Below are positions 7,681 to 16,110 of a DNA stretch of 32,583 bases, in pieces. Made by a program: the position numbers and the translations under genes. The notes beneath the pieces were generated by a model. The model was not told the DNA's origin, did no database searches, and saw only the letters and a list, made by a program, of their open reading frames with translations. Positions within the stretch are counted from its first letter, which is position 1; every line of letters starts with the position of its first letter. Source of the DNA: Aeriscardovia sp. (lineage in GTDB: Bacteria; Actinomycetota; Actinomycetes; Actinomycetales; Bifidobacteriaceae); the NCBI GenBank assembly GCA_017632535.1, contig JAGBRC010000025.1, positions 1 to 32,583 of the forward strand, in the 5' to 3' direction.

Positions 7681-8400
7681 TTATCTGTGTGTTTTTTCTG
7701 CGTAAGCGATTTGGGAGGAAAGGTCCTCAGGGCATAGGTCGGCTTGGGCAAAAGTCGGGCTCTCTGGGAGGGCGAAAGTGACGCGCGGGCAGAACGCGAT
7801 CTCAACTTTCGCACCCTTGGGAGAGGCCGAAAGGATGTGCCCCCCAAATGACCGGTCGCGGCTTATAAAGTGGAGGTGGAACCCCGCCACCGAGGGCCCT
7901 TCGAAGGCCTTGGGGGTCCAAAAGCCCACGATGTCCCCCGCGGCCCCTTCAAACTCGCATACTTTCTGTTCGTCTACGGCCTCTTTCATGGGTCCCCAGG
8001 GCTTTTCGCGCTTCGAGACAGTGCGGGTCACCACCTTTTCAAACTCTCCCTCGACGTGCACGGCGCAGGGGTAGTTTCGGCCCGGAAGGGAGGAGAGCAC
8101 CTTTTCTTCCATGTCCTCCCCTTCCCGCAGGTCCAAAAAGATCGAGGGGGAAAACTCGGCCACGGCGGCAAAGGGGGATTTTTCCTCTTTTCCGGCCTCT
8201 CTGGCTTTTCCGTCGCTGGTCATCTTGTAGGCCTTGCCTCCCAAAATCGCCATCTCCCCGTCCAGGCCTTCAAATGTCCCCAGCCCCAGGCTGCCTTTTT
8301 CCAAAAGCTCGCCTACGGTCATCTTCCCTTCAAAGTCCCCCGCCAGAAGCGCGCTCATGAGGGAATTTTGAAAGAGCGCGCAAGCAGTCAGTCCTTCCAT
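7681..8400 (-). CDS. alsD: Alpha-acetolactate decarboxylase
   Basis: This 239-residue enzyme (usual length 230-260) converts alpha-acetolactate to acetoin and CO2, the step after AlsS in the acetoin/butanediol pathway; it acts in the cytosol. The zinc ligands are visible as AGFHLHFISRDRSFGGHIL, giving H175, H177 and H188 with the same spacing as the characterised enzyme. The N-terminal FQNSLMSALLAGDFEG and the block SPFAAVAEF are also typical. The start is taken as ATG 8400, which has GGAG seven bases upstream inside the end of alsS; a TTG at 8424 would lengthen the protein but has no clear site. The alsS stop is 4 bases upstream of this ATG, so the two genes are surely cotranscribed and probably translationally coupled. 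Confidence 0.94.
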   Translation of the reverse strand: MEGLTACALFQNSLMSALLAGDFEGKMTVGELLEKGSLGLGTFEGLDGEMAILGGKAYKMTSDGKAREAGKEEKSPFAAVAEFSPSIFLDLREGEDMEEKVLSSLPGRNYPCAVHVEGEFEKVVTRTVSKREKPWGPMKEAVDEQKVCEFEGAAGDIVGFWTPKAFEGPSVAGFHLHFISRDRSFGGHILSASPKGAKVEIAFCPRVTFALPESPTFAQADLCPEDLSSQIAYAEKTHR

Positions 8401-8404
8401 TTCT

Positions 8405-10024
8405 CTACTCCGCAAGATCTGCAATGTTGGAGCTGTAGTTGACGGGGACGTCTATCACCACGGGCCTGTCGGCATCCAAAGACCCCTTCACGAGGTCTTT
8501 GAGCTCGGAAGCGCTGTTTGCGACGTATCCTAAGGCCCCGAAGGACTTTGCGAACTCCGGGATGTCTACTGCCCCGAGGTTCACCCCGCTCCTTCGCCGG
8601 TACTTCATCTCCTCTTGGAAGCCCACCATGTCGTAGCTTCCGTCGTCGAAGACCACGTGCACGAAGCGGGCCCCGATGCGGACGGCCGTCTCGAGCTCGC
8701 AAGCTGAAAACAGGAAGCCTCCGTCTCCGGACACCGACACCACAGGCGATCTCCCCGACGCGCTCGCAGCTATCGCCCAGGGGAGCGCCACCCCCAGGGT
8801 CTGCTGGCCGTTGGAGAAGAAAAGATGTCCGGGAAGATAGGACCTAAAGTGCCTGGCCATGTAAATGTAGACGCTTCCCACGTCAGAAATTACGGTACCG
8901 CTGTCCGGGACGGCCTCCCTAAGGGCCTCGACGGCCAAAATGGGGTCTACCCCGCCAGACTTATTTGGCCGCGGCTTTTCCTTGAGCTCGCCTGCAATTT
9001 TTTTGGCCTCGCTGCAGGCTCCCGGGCGGGGCTTGTAGCCGGAAAGCATCGGGGCCAAGGCGAGCAGGCTCTTTTCTATGTCCCCTATAGCCTCGAGGTT
9101 GGGGGAGTAGTCCTTGTCGACTTGGCAGGGCAGCTCGTCTATGTGCACCAGCTCCCTCTCCCCTTCTCCGGAGTTCCAGAGCTTGGCGTCGTATTCTACG
9201 GGGTCGTAGCCTATGGTGACTACGCAGTCCGACTGCCTGAGAATCTCGTCTCCGGGCTGGTTTCCGAAGATCCCTACCCTGCCCATGTAGAGAGATTCCA
9301 AGTCGTGGCTCACTGCTCCCGAGCCCTGGAAAGTTTCAACCACGGGGATCGGGGCCTGCCTGAGGAGCACGTGCAGGGCTTCGACGGCCGCCTTGGAAGA
9401 TCCCCTGCGCCCCACAAAGAACACGGGAAGCTTGGCCTGTCTTATCTTCTCAGCAGTCTCGTGCAGGGCCTCCTGCGGGGCCTGTGACCTCAAGGGGGGC
9501 ATCAAAAGGGGCATTCCCCCCTCGGCCTCCTGCGACAAGACGTCTTGGCAAAAGACCAAAGATTCAGCTCCGCGGGGGAAAATCAGAGACTGCCTGACGG
9601 CGTTGAACAGGGCCTCTTGGATCTGGGAGGGGTCTATCACCTTCTGCGCCCCCTTGGAGACGGATCTAAGCATCGCCAGGGAGTCGAAGGCCTGGTGGGT
9701 GTGCTTCATCTGCATGTCTCTTGGGACGTCCCCGCAAAGGGCTATTACGGGATCTCCCTCGGTGTTGGCGGTCAAAAGCCCCGTGGCGAGGTTGGATGTT
9801 CCAGGGCCGGAGGTTGCGATGGCCACCCCGGGCGTCCCCGTCATCCTCCCTATGGCCTGGGCCATGAAGGCGGCGTTCTGCTCGTGGCGGCACACCACCG
9901 TCTGGATGGAGGAATCCGCCAGAGCGTCGAAGAGGGCGTCGATTTTGGCTCCGGGGATGCCAAACACCCACTTCACCCCCGCCTTTTCTAGGCTCTTTAC
10001 TACAAGCTCGCTTCCCTTCATCAT
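8405..10024 (-). CDS. alsS: Catabolic acetolactate synthase
   Basis: This 539-residue thiamine-diphosphate enzyme condenses two pyruvates to alpha-acetolactate. The N-terminal domain has FGIPGAKIDALFDAL and the catalytic Glu of CRHEQNAA (E48). The central domain shows the FVGRRGSSKAAVEALHVLL stretch. The C-terminal TPP/Mg motif is GDGGFLFSACELETAVR followed by VFDDGSYDMVGFQ, close to the catabolic AlsS of Bacillus (WNDSTYDM). It lacks the features of an FAD-dependent anabolic IlvB and has no regulatory subunit gene next to it. The start is ATG 10024 or the adjacent ATG 10021. Both lie behind AGGGGAGGG, and the first overlaps the stop of the PEBP gene as ATGA. The direct neighbour alsD confirms an acetoin-forming role, disposing of pyruvate and protons during fermentation. 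Confidence 0.95.
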   Translation of the reverse strand: MMKGSELVVKSLEKAGVKWVFGIPGAKIDALFDALADSSIQTVVCRHEQNAAFMAQAIGRMTGTPGVAIATSGPGTSNLATGLLTANTEGDPVIALCGDVPRDMQMKHTHQAFDSLAMLRSVSKGAQKVIDPSQIQEALFNAVRQSLIFPRGAESLVFCQDVLSQEAEGGMPLLMPPLRSQAPQEALHETAEKIRQAKLPVFFVGRRGSSKAAVEALHVLLRQAPIPVVETFQGSGAVSHDLESLYMGRVGIFGNQPGDEILRQSDCVVTIGYDPVEYDAKLWNSGEGERELVHIDELPCQVDKDYSPNLEAIGDIEKSLLALAPMLSGYKPRPGACSEAKKIAGELKEKPRPNKSGGVDPILAVEALREAVPDSGTVISDVGSVYIYMARHFRSYLPGHLFFSNGQQTLGVALPWAIAASASGRSPVVSVSGDGGFLFSACELETAVRIGARFVHVVFDDGSYDMVGFQEEMKYRRRSGVNLGAVDIPEFAKSFGALGYVANSASELKDLVKGSLDADRPVVIDVPVNYSSNIADLAE

Positions 10025-10575
10025 GCCCTCCCCTTCAACAGGGCGCACGCTTGCGGAACTTTGGAAGTGCTCGAGGCGTCGGGAGCGCTTCCGGATTCGA
10101 CCAGCCTGCAAAGAAGGCCCGAAAGCCAGAACCCTTGGGAAAGGTCGAGCTTCTCGCGGGTAGCCCACACCCTCAAAAGGTAGAAGTGAGCCTTGTCGGG
10201 AGGAGTGGGGCCGATATAGAGAGAGGAGGCGGGGGAGGAGGCCTGGCCCACGAACCGGGAAGCTAGGGAGTTTTTGCCCTGGCAAGATCCGGGGGCCAAA
10301 GACTCCATCTTCCTGCTGAAGTCTTCGGGGATGAGGATCTCTTTTGCCCCCTCGGGAAGCGCGATATTGGCCGCGCACCAGTGGATCCAGGCAAAGCCTG
10401 CCACGGGGATGGAATCGGGATCGGTCAAAGCGATGTGCAGGTAGCGCGACCCTGGCTCTATCCCTTCAACTTTAAAGGGGAAAGAAACCACGGCGTGTCC
10501 GTCTATCTTGTTTTGTTCGGGGGCGTACTTAGAGAAGGCGTCCGGGATCACTTCAAAATCGGTGAGAATACGCAT
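10021..10575 (-). CDS. YbhB/YbcL (PEBP-like) family protein
   Basis: The 184-residue product belongs to the phosphatidylethanolamine-binding/Raf-kinase-inhibitor-like family. Its bacterial members are small cytosolic proteins of unclear ligand. The conserved ligand-site blocks are visible: LTDPDSIPVAGFAWIHW at about residues 50-66 and YIGPTPPDKAHFYLLRVWA at about 119-137. It lacks a signal peptide. The start is ATG 10575, with no good Shine-Dalgarno site; the gene begins 23 bases after the holB stop. Its stop overlaps the alsS start by 4 bases (ATGA), so it is part of the same transcript and likely coupled to alsS. Why a PEBP protein should be linked to acetolactate synthase is not evident. 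Confidence 0.9.
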   Translation of the reverse strand: MRILTDFEVIPDAFSKYAPEQNKIDGHAVVSFPFKVEGIEPGSRYLHIALTDPDSIPVAGFAWIHWCAANIALPEGAKEILIPEDFSRKMESLAPGSCQGKNSLASRFVGQASSPASSLYIGPTPPDKAHFYLLRVWATREKLDLSQGFWLSGLLCRLVESGSAPDASSTSKVPQACALLKGRA

Positions 10576-10598
10576 ATTCTCAGTATCAGTTTATTTTT

Positions 10599-11399
10599 CT
10601 AGAAACGCCACCGGAGCACGAAGGAAGAGAAGAGAGACTCGAAGACGAGCTGGGGGGAGACGTTGGAAGAGATTTTGTCAAAAGACCCTTTCACCTCTTC
10701 GGCAAAGTCCATGAGGCTCCCCCTGGAAAGCGAAAGGGCGAGGCGGGAGGCAGCGCCGCCCGAGGCCTTCTTTCCGTCTTTTTCCCTAACGGCCTCGGAG
10801 AGGGCCGAAAGGAGGGAAGAGAGGAGGGAAAAGCAGAATGCCTTTTTGTCGTCCGCGTCTTTGGTCAGGGCCGCCTCCTCCATGGCCAGCTTCACCGCCC
10901 CAGACATGCTATGGATCTGAAAAAGGCGCGTTAAAAGCTCTTCTGACGCGGCCCCTTCCGCTTCTTCAGAGGCGGATTTTGGACGGATGAAGTAGCAGTG
11001 CGCCCTGGACTTTACTGCCGGAGGGACCCCTAAAAACGAGGGCGAAAACAGGATCCAAGAGCTCCTCTTTGCCGGCTCTTCTAGATCTTTTAGGAGGGCG
11101 TCCTGGGCGGCTTCGGAAAGCGAGGAGACGTTTTCCACTACCGCCGCCCTGCGGGGAAGGAAGGCCGGAGCCTTGCGCATAAGCGCCACCGCCTCCCTGA
11201 CTTGCGCGACCCCGGGGGCGGGGCTCTCTTCTATAAAGAGCACGTCCGGCGAATCTAAGGGCGCAGGGCGCCCTTCCAAAAGGGAAAGGAGGGCCTCTGC
11301 GCACTCCCTCCTAGATTCTTTGTCCCCTCCCGCCACGAGGACGGGGCAGGAAAAGTCCGGAAGCGATCCCAAAAGCTCCCCTACCTTGCACGGCTCCAC
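10599..11399 (-). CDS. holB: DNA polymerase III delta-prime subunit
   Basis: This 266-residue protein is the delta-prime-like stator subunit of the clamp loader, which opens the beta clamp and places it on primed DNA. The P-loop is degenerate (LVAGGDKESRRECA), as is normal for delta-prime. The sensor region is clear: VVENVSSLSEAAQDALLKDLEEPAKRSS is split over residues about 90-115, matching the AQNALLKTLEEP signature of the family. The position of the usual SRC arginine-finger motif reads SRAHC, so this motif is altered. At 266 residues it is shorter than E. coli HolB (334) and many actinobacterial forms. The start is GTG 11399 behind GGAAGTGGG, overlapping the end of tmk by 19 bases. The order topA-tmk-holB is common in this phylum. 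Confidence 0.88.
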   Translation of the reverse strand: MEPCKVGELLGSLPDFSCPVLVAGGDKESRRECAEALLSLLEGRPAPLDSPDVLFIEESPAPGVAQVREAVALMRKAPAFLPRRAAVVENVSSLSEAAQDALLKDLEEPAKRSSWILFSPSFLGVPPAVKSRAHCYFIRPKSASEEAEGAASEELLTRLFQIHSMSGAVKLAMEEAALTKDADDKKAFCFSLLSSLLSALSEAVREKDGKKASGGAASRLALSLSRGSLMDFAEEVKGSFDKISSNVSPQLVFESLFSSFVLRWRF

Positions 11400-12019
11400 T
11401 TTTTTCCCACTTCCTCCTTTATCCTGCTTTCAACCTGCCTTTGAGTGCCGGAGGCGTCCACGATCTTGCGGTTCCCTCCCCGCCGGGCCAGGAGGCGGTA
11501 GAGGCAAAGGACCCTCTTTTGCAAAAGGAGATCGGAATCGAACCCGCTCTGCCTGCCGCGCCTTCGCATCCTTTTGGCGGCCAAAGAAGGGGGGCAAGAA
11601 AGGATCAGGGTGAGGTCGGGGCGAAGGTTGGTGGCAAAGGCGTTCACCCTCTCAACTTTTTTAAGATCCATCCCCCACCCCCCGGCCTGGTAGGCCAGGG
11701 AGGAATCTGTGAAGCGGTCGCAAACTACCCATGCGCCGCCTTCCAGCCTCTTTTCCACTTTTTTTGCGTGCGACGCCCTGTCGGCCGCGAACAAAAGGCA
11801 GGCCCCCTCCTTCGATTCGCACTTCGAAAGGGCCTCCAAAATCAGGGGGCTTTGCGGCTCCCTAGTGGTCTGGGCGAAAATTCCCCTGCTTTTCAGAAAA
11901 GAGGCCAAAAGATCCGCCTGGGTGCTTTTTCCGGTCCCGTCCGCCCCTTCAAGGGCTATGAACTTACCCCTCGTCTTTCTTGCCTTCCCTCTTTTTCTCC
12001 AGCAGCCTGTAGGCCGCAA
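11381..12019 (-). CDS. tmk: Thymidylate kinase
   Basis: The product is a cytosolic dTMP kinase that phosphorylates dTMP to dTDP for DNA synthesis. Motifs are the P-loop GADGTGKST (residues 25-33), the DRFTDSSLAYQAGG block carrying the family DR motif, LTLILSCPP, and an arginine-rich LID segment RMRRRGRQSGFD. No ATG or GTG lies between the upstream part of the frame and the P-loop strand (KFIALEG). The only good start is TTG 12019, six bases after AGGTGG; this gives 212 residues with an 18-residue basic N-terminal extension. That start makes the gene overlap the 3' end of topA by 56 bases. The gene in turn overlaps holB, so the three are one transcript. Confidence 0.92.
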   Translation of the reverse strand: MRPTGCWRKRGKARKTRGKFIALEGADGTGKSTQADLLASFLKSRGIFAQTTREPQSPLILEALSKCESKEGACLLFAADRASHAKKVEKRLEGGAWVVCDRFTDSSLAYQAGGWGMDLKKVERVNAFATNLRPDLTLILSCPPSLAAKRMRRRGRQSGFDSDLLLQKRVLCLYRLLARRGGNRKIVDASGTQRQVESRIKEEVGKKWSRAR

Positions 12020-14507
12020 ACTCGTCCACCTGGGAAATGGCCTCCCCCTTGGGAAGGGAGGCGTTTGTGAGCCCGTCGGTCACATAGGGCCCGAAGGGCC
12101 CGTTTTTCAAAAGCACGGGCCTGCCGGATACGGGGTCCGGCGGGAAGGTTTTGAAGGCCATAGAGGAGAGGGGGGCGGAAGAAGTGAGCAGGGATCTGGC
12201 GCTTTCCAGATCTATGGAGAAGACTTGCTCGTCGGGCATATGCACGCGCTTTAAGACCCTTTTCGCCCCCGATTTGCCCTCTTTGCACAAAGACAGGTAC
12301 GCCCCGTACCTTCCGATATTGGCCAAAACTTCGAAGGAGCTGCCTTTTTCGTCTTTGAACCCTCCCACGAGCCTGGGAAGGGCGAGGAGCCTTTGCGCCT
12401 CTTGCATCGTCAGGCGCAAGGGGTCTTCTCCTTCCGGAATGGAAGCCGTCTTAGATTCTCCGTCAGGCCCCTGGCAGGAGACGTAGTAGCCGAACCGCCC
12501 GTTGCAGACCTCCACTTTTCTTCCGTCTTTTTCTCCCAGGAGCCGCGGGAACATCTGCGCCTTCTCTATGAGGCTGCGGGCGATGGCGGCGGTGAGCTCG
12601 TCTGGGGAAAGGTCTGGCGGGATGGGGGCCGTAGCCTTCCTCTCTTCCCCCTCCCTTTCTTCTACGTACGCTCCGAAGTGGTTCACCCTCACGCTCAGAT
12701 CCTTTCCAAGCTCGACCCTGGAAGAGACTTTGGGGTCGATTCCCTCCGCTTCGCGGGCGAGGGTTTCTAGCCCCTTTCTCCCGTTGGATCCGAAGTAAAA
12801 GTCAGAGAGCCACTTTTTCTCTTCTTGCGCGCCTTTGGCGATCTGGTCTAGCCCCTCCTCCATGTGGGCGGTAAAGCCGTAGTCGACGAGGCTGGCAAAG
12901 TAGTTTTCCATGATCGTAGTGATGATCACGGCGAGCCAAGAGGGGACGAGGGCCCTGCCCCTCTCTTGGGCGTAGCCGCGGTCGAGGATGGTGGAAATAA
13001 TCGCGGCGTAGGTCGAGGGCCTTCCTATGCCCTTAGTCTCCAGCGCCTTCACTAGCGAGGCCTCGGTGTAGCGGGCGGGAGGCTGGGTGGTGTGGATTCC
13101 CTCCTCCACAGAAGAAATCTTGAACGTCTGCCCGGATTTTAAGTCCGGAAGGGCCGAACCCTTCTCTCCTTCTCCAAGGGCGAGAAAGCCCGGATCTTCT
13201 ATAATCTGCGCCCCGGTTTCAAAGACGGCTTCGCCCAGAGGGGTTTTGGCCTTGAAGATCGCCGTAAGCGACCTGCCTTCGGCATCCTTCATCTGGGAGG
13301 CCAGGGTTCTTTCATAAATCAGGCGGTAGAGCTTGTAGTCCACTAGGCTCAGAGAGCCCTTCAGTTCTTCCGGGCTCTTGAAAGAAGATCCCGCCGGCCT
13401 TATGGCCTCGTGGGCCTCCTGGGCCCCGGGGGCGCGCGTCTCGTACTTTTTGGCAGAGGGGGGGAGGGCCTTGGGGTAAAGGCGCCCTATTTCAATCCTG
13501 GCGGCCTTGAGGGCCTCCTGACTGAGATCGGTAGAATCGGTCCTCATGTAGGTGATGAAGCCGTTTTCATACAGGCTCTGGGCTGAGCGCATTATGGTCC
13601 TGCTGGAAAGGCCGAGCCTGTTTCCTGCGGCCTGCTGGAGGGTGGAAGTGGTAAAGGGGGCAGGCGAGGATCTTTTGAAGGACTTTTCTTTGACCTCTGA
13701 AACTTCGATTTGGCAGCCCTCCAAAGCCTTCAGTGCCAGAGCGTCTTCCCTAGACAAGATCTTCAGACCGGCCTTGGCCTCCCCTTTGGAATCGAAGTCC
13801 TTCCCTTGTGCCACGGGAAGGCCGCCTAAAGCGTCCAAGCGGGCCTGAAGGCCGGAAAATGTGATCTTTACGTCTCTCCACTCTCTCTCTTTGAAGGCCG
13901 CTCTCTCCCTCTCCCTTTCCACAATCATCCTCGTGGCGACCGACTGTACCCTCCCTGCGCTGGTTCTGGAGGCCACCTTCCTCCACAAAAGCGGGGAGAG
14001 CTCATAGCCGTAGAGCCGATCCAGGATGCGGCGCGTCTCCTGTGCTTCGACCATGTCGAGGTCGATCTCTCTCGTATTTTTGACGCTCTCCTCAATCGCG
14101 CTCTTGGTGATCTCCTGGAAGACCATGCGTTTGACGGGGATTTTGGGCTTTAAAACCTGGACGAGGTGCCATGCTATGGCCTCCCCTTCCCTGTCTTCGT
14201 CTGTAGCCAGGTACAGCTCGTCTGCACCTTTGAGAAGGGACTTTAGAGAGGAAACGGTGGACTTCTTTTCGGGGTCGGTGATGTAGTAGGGCTTGAAGCC
14301 GTCCTCTATGTCCACTCCAAACTTGCCGTACTTTTTCTTTTCAGAAGCCGGGACTTGGGAAGAGCGGGCCAAGATCCTTATGTGTCCTACGCTGGCCGCC
14401 ACCGTGTAGCCGTTGCCAAGGTAGTTTTGGATTTTTTTGGCCTTGGCGGGCGACTCCACTATGACCAGCTTCGTGCCGCCCTGCTTTTTTTCCTCCGTTT
14501 TACCCAA
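11964..14507 (-). CDS. topA: DNA topoisomerase I
   Basis: This 847-residue type IA topoisomerase relaxes negative supercoils. The Toprim domain opens with LVIVESPAKAKKIQNYLG and contains ATDEDREGEAIAWH. The active-site tyrosine is Y320 in FITYMRTDS, at nearly the same place as in E. coli (Y319). RPSTYAAIISTILDRGY follows. The C-terminus has repeated topoisomerase C-terminal modules (GRFGYYVS, GRYGAYLS, GPFGPYVTDG) in place of four-cysteine zinc fingers, as in other actinobacteria. The start is TTG 14507 with AAAGGAT six bases upstream. This start overlaps the stop of the PAP2 gene by 8 bases. The C-terminal lysine-rich tail is short compared with mycobacterial TopA. Confidence 0.97.
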   Translation of the reverse strand: MGKTEEKKQGGTKLVIVESPAKAKKIQNYLGNGYTVAASVGHIRILARSSQVPASEKKKYGKFGVDIEDGFKPYYITDPEKKSTVSSLKSLLKGADELYLATDEDREGEAIAWHLVQVLKPKIPVKRMVFQEITKSAIEESVKNTREIDLDMVEAQETRRILDRLYGYELSPLLWRKVASRTSAGRVQSVATRMIVERERERAAFKEREWRDVKITFSGLQARLDALGGLPVAQGKDFDSKGEAKAGLKILSREDALALKALEGCQIEVSEVKEKSFKRSSPAPFTTSTLQQAAGNRLGLSSRTIMRSAQSLYENGFITYMRTDSTDLSQEALKAARIEIGRLYPKALPPSAKKYETRAPGAQEAHEAIRPAGSSFKSPEELKGSLSLVDYKLYRLIYERTLASQMKDAEGRSLTAIFKAKTPLGEAVFETGAQIIEDPGFLALGEGEKGSALPDLKSGQTFKISSVEEGIHTTQPPARYTEASLVKALETKGIGRPSTYAAIISTILDRGYAQERGRALVPSWLAVIITTIMENYFASLVDYGFTAHMEEGLDQIAKGAQEEKKWLSDFYFGSNGRKGLETLAREAEGIDPKVSSRVELGKDLSVRVNHFGAYVEEREGEERKATAPIPPDLSPDELTAAIARSLIEKAQMFPRLLGEKDGRKVEVCNGRFGYYVSCQGPDGESKTASIPEGEDPLRLTMQEAQRLLALPRLVGGFKDEKGSSFEVLANIGRYGAYLSLCKEGKSGAKRVLKRVHMPDEQVFSIDLESARSLLTSSAPLSSMAFKTFPPDPVSGRPVLLKNGPFGPYVTDGLTNASLPKGEAISQVDEFAAYRLLEKKREGKKDEG

Positions 14508-15552
14508 TTTTTATCCTTTGCTTCCGTTTTTCTTCCTCTTCCCTGCGGCGCCTCCTCTGGCTCCTGGGCCGGGGCGGGGGCCCTATCAGGCCTACCGGGC
14601 TCAGCGGGCTGGCCGTCAGCTGGCGCATTATCCCGAAAAGGGCGATGCCGAGCATGGCGGTGGAGCTGATGAGGATGCAAGAGGCCAGGCAGGCCGGCCC
14701 CTGTATCCACATGGCGTCAAAGCCTACTCCGGGGGCGAGCTGGAAAACCAGGTAAAACCCATAGGCGATCCCGAATACGGAAAGAATGGTCATGAGGGTG
14801 CACAGAACCTGGAGCCACGGCCGGGAGCGCCTCTTGCCGGGGTCGTCCATGCAAGACTTTCTAGTAAAGGCCATGCTGTAGAGCCCCACGGCCGAGACAA
14901 AGAAAAAGGCCGTCACTACGTCCGAAGGTCTGTGCCACCTCTCCACCACGAGGGATATGCCGAGAATGGAAGCCAAAATCCAATCCCCCGCCGCAATCCA
15001 GGCCCTCGCCGCAGGGCCGGCCCCCATCAGCAGGAGCAGACATGCTATCAGCATGGCCGTAGAATGCCCAGAAGGGGAGGTGTTGACGACCTGGACCCGA
15101 GAGATGAGGTCGGGCCGGTGGGCCAGGTGCTTCCAAAGGGTCGAAGCCGCCCCGGCTGCGATGGCGAAAAGCGCCATCTGCAAAAGGAGCCCGAATTTCT
15201 TTCTGACGGCCGCGCACACGAACCCCGCCAGGCCTATGGCGCAGATGAGCGAAATTATGAAACCTTCAGTGGTAAAGAGGTTCGGAAGGAACATGAGGTA
15301 GGGGGCGCGCTTGGAAAAAAGGGAGTAGAACCCGTTCCACACCACTTGGTCGAACTCCTGGCCGAAAAGCGTGCGCACGGAAAGAAAGTACACCGCAAGG
15401 GAGCAGGCCAGCATCAAAGTCCCCAAGACTGCGCAGAGGACCGTAGAAGAAGATCTCGGCCTAGTAAGGAGGGGGTCCAGCGCGCCGCGTTCCTGGGGGG
15501 CTTTGTGCCCCCCGTCAGTTGCGCCGCCCATTTTCTTCTCTCCCCCCAGCAT
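14500..15552 (-). CDS. PAP2-family membrane phosphatase
   Basis: This is a membrane protein of about 350 residues with about seven hydrophobic segments and the three PAP2 motifs: KHLAHRPDL, SPSGHS and VERWHRPSD (the histidine/aspartate pair of motif 3). Such enzymes dephosphorylate lipid phosphates on the outer face, for example undecaprenyl pyrophosphate or phosphatidic acid; the substrate cannot be read from sequence. The C-terminus is a highly basic Arg/Glu/Lys tail (RSQRRRRREEEEKRKQ). The start is uncertain: ATG 15552 follows AAGGAG, ATG 15531 follows GGGGAG, and ATG 15567 has no site. It overlaps the start of topA by 8 bases, so it probably heads the topA-tmk-holB transcript. Confidence 0.88.
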   Translation of the reverse strand: MLGGEKKMGGATDGGHKAPQERGALDPLLTRPRSSSTVLCAVLGTLMLACSLAVYFLSVRTLFGQEFDQVVWNGFYSLFSKRAPYLMFLPNLFTTEGFIISLICAIGLAGFVCAAVRKKFGLLLQMALFAIAAGAASTLWKHLAHRPDLISRVQVVNTSPSGHSTAMLIACLLLLMGAGPAARAWIAAGDWILASILGISLVVERWHRPSDVVTAFFFVSAVGLYSMAFTRKSCMDDPGKRRSRPWLQVLCTLMTILSVFGIAYGFYLVFQLAPGVGFDAMWIQGPACLASCILISSTAMLGIALFGIMRQLTASPLSPVGLIGPPPRPRSQRRRRREEEEKRKQRIKIG

Positions 15553-15631
15553 CCCGCTCCTTCTCATGGCGGCAAGTGCCCGACCGTAAAACTTGAACCA
15601 CTCGATAATATATCAGATCGGGCAAAAGAGT

Positions 15632-16054
15632 TTAGGAAGAGCGCTTCGCCCCCCGCCCGAAGGGGTACAGGCAGATGGCGTTCCACTCGCTGTTCAGGCT
15701 GACGGGCGTGGAAGCGTTCAGCCCCTCCTTGGAGGCGACATCGGCGACAAATCCCGGGGCGGCCGCGCCTTCAAAGCCGGGCTTGGGGGTCAAAACGCAT
15801 ATCTTCTGCCCGGGCCCCATCCCGGCGGAGGCGTCCAGAAGGCAGTCGCTTAGGGACTCTTCGTCGTCTCCGTCCCTCCACCAAATGCAGGCCGCGTCCG
15901 CGCCGGCTCCGGCCCCCTCTTCGAGGAGGTCTGAGCCTATGCACTCGCAAATGGCATCCCTCAAATCGCCCTCTATATCTTCTCCCCACATGTATTCTTT
16001 GACCGAGATCCCGGGCACAAATCCCAGTTTGTTCAAAATTGAATGGTTGTCCAT
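15632..16054 (-). CDS. DUF3052 family protein
   Basis: This small soluble protein of 140 residues matches DUF3052, a family found essentially only in actinobacteria and of unknown function. Family features are LGFVPGISVKEYMWGEDIE, the acidic DLRDAICECIGSDLLEE, the IWWRDGDDEESLSDCLLDA block, and VLTPKPG followed later by STPVSLNSEWNAICL. There is no signal peptide or membrane segment. The protein is acidic and has four extra Cys residues. The start is ATG 16054 with no well-placed Shine-Dalgarno site (AAAAGG is 14 bases away). It lies 56 bases downstream of the Lon-like gene. Confidence 0.85.
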   Translation of the reverse strand: MDNHSILNKLGFVPGISVKEYMWGEDIEGDLRDAICECIGSDLLEEGAGAGADAACIWWRDGDDEESLSDCLLDASAGMGPGQKICVLTPKPGFEGAAAPGFVADVASKEGLNASTPVSLNSEWNAICLYPFGRGAKRSS

Positions 16055-16110
16055 TCTTACAAAGATACCTTTTCGCCCTCAAATTGCCTCTAGATTTTGC
16101 ATATGGCGAA

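Noticed and set aside
6083-7705. 540-codon plus-strand frame antisense to the dipeptidase gene
   Set aside because: It is Val/Gly/His-rich with no family pattern and mirrors the codons of the clear C69 gene on the minus strand.
14437-15702. 421-codon plus-strand frame
   Set aside because: It is antisense to the PAP2 gene, which has three conserved motifs; the plus-strand product is low-complexity.
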